This document shows, one piece after another, positions 1 to 4,976 of a DNA stretch of 6,862 nt. The translations under genes were made by a program, and so were the position numbers. Origin of the DNA: Candidatus Woesearchaeota archaeon (GTDB lineage: Archaea > Nanobdellota > Nanobdellia > Woesearchaeales > WJKV01); the NCBI GenBank assembly GCA_019323495.1, contig JAHWHE010000020.1, forward strand, positions 1 to 6,862. The letters are read 5' to 3'. Numbering within the stretch: the stretch's first letter is position 1; every line of letters starts with the position of its first letter. The notes below the pieces were generated by a model, which saw nothing but the letters and a program-made list of their open reading frames with translations, ran no database searches and was not told where the DNA came from.

Positions 1-1981
1 CTATCAGGTCAGAATTGAATTTAAGCTTCTTCTGTTCTGCATCGAGCTCTGCTTTTTTCTGTGCAATTACTTTCTGCAATAATTCCTTGTGCCGTCCTCT
101 CAGCTTGTCCATCTCAACAGGATCGAACTCGCTCAGTTTCTTCCAGTAATCCTCGACAGCATCTGCGCTCATCTGCCCTGCTGACCATTGGTCAAGTGCA
201 TCTTGGGCACCTGCTTTTATCAATTCACTGTCCATCCAGCTTATCTGCCTTCCATTGTATGTAGAATAGCTGTTGCCAGGATCCTTCTGGTATTTATCAT
301 ACTTGTCAAGATTGTCCTGAGCGTCTTTCACAGCTTGCTCAGCCTTCTCTGTTTTCGCTTTCTGTTCATCATACTTTGATTTAGCATCATCCCTTGCCTT
401 GTAAGCATCCTCAAGCCCTTTCTGCTTGGCTTTTATTTTCTCAAGAATGTCCATGCATTCCTTGCAGACCTTATCGAGCTGTTCTTTTCTCAGCCTTTCC
501 TGTTCTGCTTCCCATTCTTTTCTTCTCTTCTCTTCTTCCTGTTTTCTTCGTGCTTCTTCCTTCGCCCTTTCCTGTTCTTCTTTCTGTTTCTGCTTCTTTC
601 TTTCTTCTTCTAGCCTTTTCTCTTCCCTCTCCCTTGCCTTGCGCGCTTTCTCATCCTCTGCCCTTTTCTTTCCTTCTTGTTTCCTGTATTCCTTTTCTCT
701 TTCTGCATCTGTCAGCCATCCCAATTCCTTGGGGGTATGCCATCCTTCTCCTATCAATACTGTCTCTGAATAGCGCTCATCGCATTCGACTATTATAGTA
801 ACATCAAAATCCACAAAGGGTTCGTCGCAGTCATCATCCTCTTTAAGATAGAACTGCTCGTCCATAGGATGCCCTGCAATGTCGCCTGCCTGCTTTCTTC
901 TGAATACTGCAGCGTCCCATAATGCATCGATTTCCTTTGTCAATAATTCGCCGAACGGCTTTCCTAGTTCCATCCCAACTGCAACTCCCTGGAATATCAT
1001 GCCTGCAAGTTTAGGAGAATGTCCTGCAGCCTCAAGTGCGCCTTCAACAACTTTCTTGGCAGCATCCTCTCCGTACTCTGAGATCGCATCCTCAATCTGG
1101 CCTTTGATCTTGTCTGTTATCATCTTTTCAAGCTTCGCCCGCAATTCATCAATGAATGGATAAGTAGGACCTCTGATGACGATGCTGACAGGCCTGCAGT
1201 TGCATCCCTTTATCTTTACGCTCTTAATTCCTCTTGGATATGATTTTCCGTGGTTGAACATTCCGTCAAACGCGCCGTCTTCTGTCGCTCCGTATTCTAT
1301 CTGGTAATCGTCCATGTACAGCATGAATTCACAATCTACAGGCCTCAATCCTTTCTTTTCCTTTATCTCGACTTTTGTATGTACGCATTTGTTCACAACA
1401 GTCTCATCGAATTCCTTTATCAGCTCATCCATTGTATCTTTCAGGTCTTTGCCGCTGTCCACCAAATCCTTCAAACCGCTGTCCTCGTACGCTTTTTCAA
1501 GATCCTGTTTTGTTTTCTGTCCTTTCTTGTACGCATCCAAAACCTTGTCGAGTTTAGAAGCGCTGCCTGTCACAGAAGAAATATCCTTGTTGAAGAACCT
1601 TGCTTTAAACCCTTCAAACATCTCCCCGAACACACCGAATCCTGTATAATCCCTCATGCTGAATACATAATCCTTAGAATCAAACTGGACATAAGTAATG
1701 TCAGGGACAGCGACACCTTCATAGAACAAGACCTCGTTCCGTATTCTTTCTCCGCCAGGAGCAATCAGATTGTCAACTTCGTCTATGTCATACTCCTCGT
1801 TTTCTTCAAAATAATAAAAACTATCGATCGCCTGCCCTGATGGAAGTTTTGTATCCTCTAATTGATAATCAGGATTGTCAAATATCTCAGAATCATAAGT
1901 TTGTGCTGCTGCAATAGAGGAAAATAAGAAAACTAATACTACAAACACTGCAAATAGTTTGCACACCCTCTTCTTTCCCAT
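1..1981 (-). CDS. Exported coiled-coil protein of unknown family (3' end outside window)
   Basis: I do not recognise this family. An open frame of 660 codons runs from ATG at 1981 off the left edge without a stop. Residues 1-26 look like a signal peptide: positively charged start (GKKRVCK), hydrophobic core 9-24, and AAA before Q27 as a likely signal peptidase site, so the protein is probably secreted or surface-held. Residues 30-420 look globular, with C199, C217, C260, C262 (a CNC pair), C385 and C400. Residues about 423-565 are extremely rich in Glu, Lys, Arg and Gln and should form a long coiled coil or single alpha helix, interrupted by C506 and C509 (CKEC). A second charged helix covers about 625-655. 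No transmembrane helix is seen after the signal peptide. The ATG is chosen because a TATA box about 26 bp upstream predicts transcription starting almost at it. A GTG at 1999 would lie upstream of that start, and an in-frame TGA precedes it. It is divergent from the superoxide reductase unit. Confidence 0.85.
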   Translation of the reverse strand, partial: MGKKRVCKLFAVFVVLVFLFSSIAAAQTYDSEIFDNPDYQLEDTKLPSGQAIDSFYYFEENEEYDIDEVDNLIAPGGERIRNEVLFYEGVAVPDITYVQFDSKDYVFSMRDYTGFGVFGEMFEGFKARFFNKDISSVTGSASKLDKVLDAYKKGQKTKQDLEKAYEDSGLKDLVDSGKDLKDTMDELIKEFDETVVNKCVHTKVEIKEKKGLRPVDCEFMLYMDDYQIEYGATEDGAFDGMFNHGKSYPRGIKSVKIKGCNCRPVSIVIRGPTYPFIDELRAKLEKMITDKIKGQIEDAISEYGEDAAKKVVEGALEAAGHSPKLAGMIFQGVAVGMELGKPFGELLTKEIDALWDAAVFRRKQAGDIAGHPMDEQFYLKEDDDCDEPFVDFDVTIIVECDERYSETVLIGEGWHTPKELGWLTDAEREKEYRKQEGKKRAEDEKARKAREREEKRLEEERKKQKQKEEQERAKEEARRKQEEEKRRKEWEAEQERLRKEQLDKVCKECMDILEKIKAKQKGLEDAYKARDDAKSKYDEQKAKTEKAEQAVKDAQDNLDKYDKYQKDPGNSYSTYNGRQISWMDSELIKAGAQDALDQWSAGQMSADAVEDYWKKLSEFDPVEMDKLRGRHKELLQKVIAQKKAELDAEQKKLKFNSDLI

Positions 1982-2005
1982 TATAGCCTGAACATACACT
2001 ACTCA

Positions 2006-2013
2006 TTTATAAA
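2006..2013 (-). promoter_or_regulatory. TATA box for the coiled-coil protein gene
   Basis: TTTATAAA, read on the minus strand, is preceded by an A-rich stretch that could act as a BRE. Its centre lies about 28 bp before the ATG at 1981, so transcription should begin within a few bases of the start codon. No Shine-Dalgarno sequence is visible upstream of that ATG, which fits a leaderless message. Confidence 0.6.
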
Positions 2014-2031
2014 TGTTTTTTCTAAGAGGAA

Positions 2032-2053
2032 TTATTTTCCATATTGAAAATAA
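2032..2053. promoter_or_regulatory. Inverted repeat between divergent promoters, candidate operator
   Basis: Perfect 8-bp arms TTATTTTC and GAAAATAA are separated by CATATT. The centre (about 2042.5) lies almost exactly midway between the two divergent TATA boxes, roughly 33 bp from each. That is a suitable place for a dimeric regulator acting on both genes. The arms are AT-rich, so chance is not excluded. Confidence 0.4.
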
Positions 2054-2072
2054 ATAAATCAAAGCAAAAGCC

Positions 2073-2080
2073 TTTTATAT
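2073..2080 (+). promoter_or_regulatory. TATA box for the MauE-like/ferritin-like/desulfoferrodoxin unit
   Basis: TTTTATAT lies 35-42 bp upstream of the ATG at 2115 and is preceded by a purine-rich CAAAAG that could be a BRE. The expected transcription start is near 2103, giving a leader of only about 12 nt that would contain little more than the ribosome binding site. Confidence 0.6.
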
Positions 2081-2081
2081 G

Positions 2082-2094
2082 TGATTTTAAATCA
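2082..2094. promoter_or_regulatory. 13-bp palindrome just downstream of the TATA box, candidate operator
   Basis: TGATTTTAAATCA has perfect 6-bp arms around one central T. It begins one base after the TATA box at 2073-2080 and ends before the predicted transcription start near 2103. Archaeal repressors often bind between these elements to block RNA polymerase recruitment. Redox or metal regulation is an inference from the genes downstream. Confidence 0.45.
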
Positions 2095-2101
2095 GGAAAT
2101 G

Positions 2102-2106
2102 AGAGG
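2102..2106 (+). promoter_or_regulatory. Ribosome binding site of the MauE-like gene
   Basis: AGAGG, within GAGAGGTTGAT, lies 8 nt before the ATG at 2115 and partly matches the archaeal anti-Shine-Dalgarno complement. It supports that ATG as the start. Confidence 0.5.
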
Positions 2107-2114
2107 TTGATAAG

Positions 2115-2531
2115 ATGGATTTTAGTCCGACACTGATATTGGCATTAAGGATACTGATAGGCGTGTTCCTAATCTTCTCAGGCTTTATGAAAACCCTCAA
2201 CCTGAAAGCTTTCTGGCTCGTTGTCGCACAGTTCAATGAACCTGCACGAAAATACGGCAAGCCTTTTGCATACGCACTGCCGTTCATTGAAATTATAGTA
2301 GGCATCATCCTTATCGCCGGCTATTACTTGACATATTCATCATTCCTTGCAATACTAATGTCCATCTTGTTCGGCACAATGGTCTCAACTGTTTTGATAA
2401 AGAAAAAGAAACTTAAGAACTGCGGCTGCTTCGGAGCTAACATAAAGATGCCAATCTCATGGAAATCATTGCTCGAAGACATTGTGTTCTTCATAATATC
2501 ATTGATCATATTCCTAAGCACAATTTTATAG
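2115..2531 (+). CDS. MauE/DoxX-like redox-associated membrane protein
   Basis: A 138-residue integral membrane protein with four predicted helices at about 7-25, 52-71, 74-95 and 121-137. The signature is CGCFG at 103-107 (C103, C105) in the loop before the last helix, a hallmark of MauE/DoxX-type proteins. Known MauE is needed to make methylamine dehydrogenase, probably by helping disulfide formation; most relatives have no assigned substrate. Basic residues (K26, K31, R45, K46, and K96-K99 beside the cysteines) place loops 1 and 3 inside by the positive-inside rule, so the thiol pair probably faces the cytoplasm. It is the first gene of the unit: the next ribosome binding site overlaps its stop codon, and ferritin-like and superoxide reductase genes follow. 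A role in passing reducing equivalents or thiol redox signals to those proteins is inference. The family call is fairly sure; the function is not. Confidence 0.8.
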   Translation: MDFSPTLILALRILIGVFLIFSGFMKTLNLKAFWLVVAQFNEPARKYGKPFAYALPFIEIIVGIILIAGYYLTYSSFLAILMSILFGTMVSTVLIKKKKLKNCGCFGANIKMPISWKSLLEDIVFFIISLIIFLSTIL

Positions 2532-2536
2532 GAGGT
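2531..2536 (+). promoter_or_regulatory. Strong ribosome binding site of the ferritin-like gene
   Basis: GGAGGT, 7 nt before the ATG at 2544, shares its first G with the TAG stop of the upstream gene. It fixes the start at 2544 and suggests strong translation of this internal gene, perhaps coupled to the one before. Confidence 0.75.
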
Positions 2537-2543
2537 AAAAAAC

Positions 2544-2825
2544 ATGCTATCAACAATACCAATAAACCTAAGCAAAGTAAGTAAAGAGAACATAGATAGA
2601 GAAATATTAAGAGTGGGGATAATCGCAGAATATGACGCAGTCTCCCTGTACGAGCAACTGGCAGCAATGACAAACAACAAGAACATCAAGAAAATACTTT
2701 TGGACATTGCAAAGGAAGAAAAGACTCACGTCGGCGAGTTCCAGGCCCTATTGCTCAAGATCGACAAAGAGCAGGTAAAAGAGCTTGAAGAAGGGAAAAA
2801 GGAAGTAGACGAAAAGACAGGTTAA
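2544..2825 (+). CDS. Encapsulin-type ferritin-like protein (EncFtn-like), stand-alone
   Basis: A 93-residue protein, half the length of a normal ferritin, with two helices at about 17-43 and 46-73. Likely metal ligands are E29 (in AEYDAVSLYEQ), E59 and H62 (in EEKTH). Their spacing of 30 and 3 residues matches E32, E62 and H65 of the Rhodospirillum rubrum encapsulated ferritin, and D31 lines up with its E34. Such proteins have only half a four-helix bundle and form the di-iron ferroxidase site between two subunits. From memory, the sequence also closely follows the N-terminal domain of the Pyrococcus furiosus encapsulin fusion, down to the KTG/LTG ending. Here a stop follows at that point and no shell domain exists in the window. 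The acidic, lysine-rich tail (76-93) shows no evident encapsulin targeting peptide. It probably oxidises and detoxifies Fe(II) in the cytoplasm. It lies one base before the superoxide reductase gene. A rubrerythrin-like peroxidase role is the alternative. Confidence 0.85.
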   Translation: MLSTIPINLSKVSKENIDREILRVGIIAEYDAVSLYEQLAAMTNNKNIKKILLDIAKEEKTHVGEFQALLLKIDKEQVKELEEGKKEVDEKTG

Positions 2826-2826
2826 A

Positions 2827-3210
2827 ATGACAAAATTAAATGAAATATACAAATGCAATGTGTGCGGCAATATAGTAGAGATCCTGCACGAAGGCGTTGG
2901 CCAGCTTGTCTGCTGCAACCAGCCCATGGAGTTGCAGAAAGAAAAGACAAAGGATCCTAAGCTGGGAGAAAAGCACGTGCCTGTTATAGAAAAGACAAAG
3001 ACAGGCATCAAGGTTAAGATAGGGGCCAAACCCCACCCAATGGATGACGAGCACTACATTGAATGGATACAGGTGTTTGCAGGAGGAGAAACGCACAAGA
3101 AGTTCCTGTCTCCTGGAGAAAAGGCAGAAGTGGAATTCGCAGTAAAAGAGGCGCATGAAGTTGAAGCAAGGGCATTCTGCAACCTGCATGGCCTGTGGAA
3201 GAAAGGTTAA
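2827..3210 (+). CDS. dfx: Desulfoferrodoxin, superoxide reductase with two iron centres
   Basis: This 127-residue cytoplasmic enzyme reduces superoxide to hydrogen peroxide without making oxygen, a defence typical of anaerobes. Centre I, a desulforedoxin-like Fe(Cys)4 site, is intact: C10, C13, C29 and C30. Centre II, the catalytic Fe(His)4Cys site, is complete: H50, H70, H76, C118 and H121. E48 and K49 just before H50 match the conserved EKH motif that guides substrate and protonation. HPMxxxHYIEWI at 70-81 is diagnostic. Length is usual for the two-centre class, with no truncation. It starts one base after the ferritin-like stop (TAA-A-ATG), with only a weak AGGT as ribosome binding site, so translational coupling is likely. 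Electrons normally come from rubredoxin, which is not encoded here. The peroxide product would have to be removed elsewhere or by the neighbouring di-iron protein. Identification is very secure. Confidence 0.97.
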   Translation: MTKLNEIYKCNVCGNIVEILHEGVGQLVCCNQPMELQKEKTKDPKLGEKHVPVIEKTKTGIKVKIGAKPHPMDDEHYIEWIQVFAGGETHKKFLSPGEKAEVEFAVKEAHEVEARAFCNLHGLWKKG

Positions 3211-3211
3211 T

Positions 3212-3239
3212 ATTTTTCTTGTGTTTTTTCTTTTGTTTA
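3212..3239 (+). terminator. T-rich terminator after the desulfoferrodoxin gene
   Basis: The stretch begins two bases after the stop codon and contains TTTTT, TTTTTT, TTTT and TTT runs with few other bases and no stem-loop. This is the usual form of archaeal intrinsic termination and separates the superoxide reductase unit from the next promoter. Confidence 0.6.
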
Positions 3240-3255
3240 TATTTTGCCAGTAAGC

Positions 3256-3262
3256 TTTATAT
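3256..3262 (+). promoter_or_regulatory. TATA box for the YkgJ-like/Ogg2 unit
   Basis: TTTATAT, preceded by GTAAGC, is centred 30 bp before the ATG at 3289. It predicts a transcript starting near 3285, a nearly leaderless message. No ribosome binding site is visible before the ATG, which agrees. Confidence 0.6.
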
Positions 3263-3288
3263 CCCTCTGGCTTTACAAATACGCATTT

Positions 3289-3972
3289 ATGGACTGTGAC
3301 GAGTGCAAAAACAAACCCTGCTGCAATAACAGCATCATGCCTGTAGAAGTAACGATCGAATTCTTGCACAGGCTTGCAGAGCATTTCGGCATAAAGATAG
3401 AAGAAGCTTTTGACAGGTACTGCGAGATCTCTCCTGTATTCAAGACAGGCAGCAAATACATCGCAAGGCTCGCATTGAAGCTGCCCTGCCTTTTCTTCGA
3501 GAACAAATGCACAATACACAGCATAAAGCCTGCTTCCTGCCTATGCTTTCCAGCGACCGCAGTGCTTTCAGGAACAGCAGAAGCCTTCCCTGATTTTCCT
3601 TGCCTGAATAACGAGTTTGACCAGTCGAATGAGATAGAGATGGATTTTGCAGAGGATCTTATAAGAGAGCATTTGAAAGACAGGAAACTAGAGCTGGATG
3701 TCTGTTTCGAAGGAAATCCCATTATAATAGATCTGCAGGAATTGAATGAAAAGCAGGAAAATAAAGAAGCCATAGAAAAATACTTAAGTGAAGCCCCAAA
3801 CACAATCGAAGACATTGCCAAGGTTGTTGATATTGTCAAAAGACATCTGAAGACCTTGATAAGCAAAGAAAAAGTCAGAAGCAGGATAAAGAACATGACA
3901 GAAGAGCAGAAAAACAAGATAGCAGAAAAAAATAAAACCTATTTCGAGATAAGGGAGCGATACGGGATCTAA
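3289..3972 (+). CDS. YkgJ-type cysteine-cluster protein with long C-terminal extension
   Basis: A 227-residue soluble protein. The N-terminal half has the YkgJ-family pattern thought to bind iron, zinc or an Fe-S cluster: C3, C6, C11 and C12, then C67 in CLFF, C74, and C84 with C86 after KP, plus C105. No enzymatic role is established for the family. After the cluster, residues about 115-227 form a charged, mostly helical extension with a lone C139, ending in a Lys/Arg/Glu-rich tail; I recognise no domain there. The ATG at 3289 is preferred because a TATA box at 3256-3262 puts transcription just before it. An in-frame TTG at 3244 lies upstream of that box and would not be transcribed from it. 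The stop is one base before the Ogg2 start, so the two genes are probably co-transcribed. The family is fairly sure; the function is unknown. Confidence 0.85.
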   Translation: MDCDECKNKPCCNNSIMPVEVTIEFLHRLAEHFGIKIEEAFDRYCEISPVFKTGSKYIARLALKLPCLFFENKCTIHSIKPASCLCFPATAVLSGTAEAFPDFPCLNNEFDQSNEIEMDFAEDLIREHLKDRKLELDVCFEGNPIIIDLQELNEKQENKEAIEKYLSEAPNTIEDIAKVVDIVKRHLKTLISKEKVRSRIKNMTEEQKNKIAEKNKTYFEIRERYGI

Positions 3973-3973
3973 A

Positions 3974-4600
3974 ATGAAGTCCTTAATAGAAAAGATAAAT
4001 AAAATCAAAGAAAGCGAAACAAGACATCTTATTGACAGCAGAATTATAGAATTCCAAAAAATAAAAAACAAGAAAAGCAACAAACAGCTCTTCCAGGAAC
4101 TGTGCTTCTGCATCCTTGCTGCGAACTTCAATGCAGAGAGAAGCCTTGACATCCAGAATAAGATCGGAAGCAAATTCCTAACACTGTCAGAAAAGCAGTT
4201 AGCACAAAAACTGAGACAGCTAGGCTATAGATTTCCTAATATAAGGGCGAAATACATAGTAGGGGCAAGAGAACACAAGCAGATTAATCAGATTCTTAAC
4301 AAGTACAAAGATGAGCAGCAGTTAAGAGAATACATTGTTAAAAACATCAAAGGCTTGGGCATGAAAGAAGCCAGCCATTTCTTGAGGAACATCGGCTACA
4401 CAAATAGCGCAATCATTGATTTCCACATAGTCGACATCCTTGAAAAGCACGACATAATAGAAAAACCTAAGACAATGACCAAGAACAGCTACTTGAAGAT
4501 AGAAGACAAGCTGAGAAAAATCGCAGAAAGAACAAAGCTTAATCTCGCAGAGCTGGACCTTTATCTCTGGTTCCAGGAAACAGGCAAAGTACTGAAATAA
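3974..4600 (+). CDS. Archaeal 8-oxoguanine DNA glycosylase/AP lyase, Ogg2 type
   Basis: A 208-residue base-excision repair enzyme that removes 8-oxoguanine and cuts the strand by beta-elimination. The all-helical fold carries FQELCFCILAANFNA at about 40-54, characteristic of the Ogg2 branch, and a helix-hairpin-helix motif at about 121-141 (IKGLGMKEASHFLRNIGY). The expected catalytic pair is K131 in the hairpin, which forms the Schiff base, and D149 in AIIDFH. The chain ends in lysine (K208). In the Methanocaldococcus enzyme of nearly the same length, a C-terminal lysine contacts the damaged base, so this end appears functional. The gene follows the cysteine-cluster gene by one base and shares its promoter. 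It ends six bases from the convergent uS10 gene. Placement beside superoxide reductase fits repair of oxidative DNA damage. AGOG glycosylases have a different signature, so Ogg2 is the better call. Confidence 0.92.
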   Translation: MKSLIEKINKIKESETRHLIDSRIIEFQKIKNKKSNKQLFQELCFCILAANFNAERSLDIQNKIGSKFLTLSEKQLAQKLRQLGYRFPNIRAKYIVGAREHKQINQILNKYKDEQQLREYIVKNIKGLGMKEASHFLRNIGYTNSAIIDFHIVDILEKHDIIEKPKTMTKNSYLKIEDKLRKIAERTKLNLAELDLYLWFQETGKVLK

Positions 4601-4606
4601 GAAGTT

Positions 4607-4915
4607 CTATTCAATCATCTCAATCTCTATGTTGAAATTATCAGGTATAGGCACTTTCATAACAAGACGCAGCGCTCTTTCGTCTATACCTAGATCTATC
4701 AGTCTTTTATGGATCCTCATCTCATAATTTTCAAAAGAAGCTTTCCCGTCACCGCACGGCGATTTTCGGGTTGTGATCTTAAGTTTTTTGGTAGGCAAAG
4801 GTATAGGTCCTCTCATGACTACGCCAGTTTTTTCTGCGATGTCAGCTATGTAGTCGCATACTTTGTTGATTTTGTCTATGTCTGTGCTAGCCAGTTTGAT
4901 TCTTGCTTTTTGCAT
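4607..4915 (-). CDS. rps10: Ribosomal protein uS10 (archaeal S10)
   Basis: A 102-residue small-subunit protein, the usual archaeal and eukaryotic-like length, that binds the 3' domain of 16S rRNA in the head of the 30S particle. The conserved opening KARIKLASTDIDKIN, the central MRGPIPLPTKKLKITTRKSP (34-53) and the C-terminal hairpin MRIHKRLIDL are intact, so it is complete. It lies 61 bp downstream of the EF-1A stop, the standard archaeal order at the end of the str operon. A moderate ribosome binding site (GGTAGGT) precedes the ATG at 4915. It ends six bases from the convergent glycosylase gene. Confidence 0.97.
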   Translation of the reverse strand: MQKARIKLASTDIDKINKVCDYIADIAEKTGVVMRGPIPLPTKKLKITTRKSPCGDGKASFENYEMRIHKRLIDLGIDERALRLVMKVPIPDNFNIEIEMIE

Positions 4916-4930
4916 ATTTACCTACCTTAC

Positions 4931-4949
4931 GATGAACTTGTAATTCATC
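4931..4949. repeat. Small inverted repeat in the EF-1A/uS10 spacer
   Basis: Perfect 6-bp arms GATGAA and TTCATC surround a 7-nt loop. In the minus-strand transcript the hairpin would sit just before the uS10 ribosome binding site, so it could affect translation or processing of that message. The stem is short and AU-rich, so the function is uncertain. Confidence 0.35.
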
Positions 4950-4959
4950 ATAAATGAAA

Positions 4960-4976
4960 TTAAAAAATTAAAATAA
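4960..4976 (-). terminator. Possible T-rich partial terminator after EF-1A
   Basis: On the minus strand, right after the TAA stop, the sequence runs TTATTTTAATTTTTTAA, an archaeal-style T tract. It may release part of the EF-1A transcripts before uS10, which needs far fewer copies. Read-through is still expected because of the short spacer. Confidence 0.35.

Noticed and set aside
515..540. Pure pyrimidine run of 26 nt, with a mirror repeat at 520-537, which might form triplex DNA
   Set aside because: It lies in the part of the coiled-coil gene coding for Glu/Lys/Arg runs, whose GAA, AAG and AGA codons make such tracts inevitably.
394..798. Plus-strand open frames rich in Ser, Leu, Phe and Cys across 61-1840
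   Set aside because: They are mirror images of the charged minus-strand gene, have no ribosome binding sites or recognisable domains, and the minus-strand frame is continuous for 660 codons.
1982..1999. GTG start at 1999 for the coiled-coil gene
   Set aside because: It lies upstream of the predicted transcription start, lacks a ribosome binding site, and would place extra residues before a normal signal peptide.
3248..3271. CCAG...CTGG around the TATA box of the YkgJ-like gene as an operator
   Set aside because: The arms are only 4 bp with a 16-bp spacer, which is expected by chance.
3244..3288. Earlier TTG start for the YkgJ-like gene, adding 15 residues
   Set aside because: It lies upstream of the TATA box at 3256-3262, and the added residues do not match the family; the ATG followed by DCDEC is the natural start.
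2836..3519. A 227-codon minus-strand open frame across the desulfoferrodoxin and YkgJ genes
   Set aside because: It opposes two clearly recognisable genes, crosses their promoter and terminator, and shows no domain.
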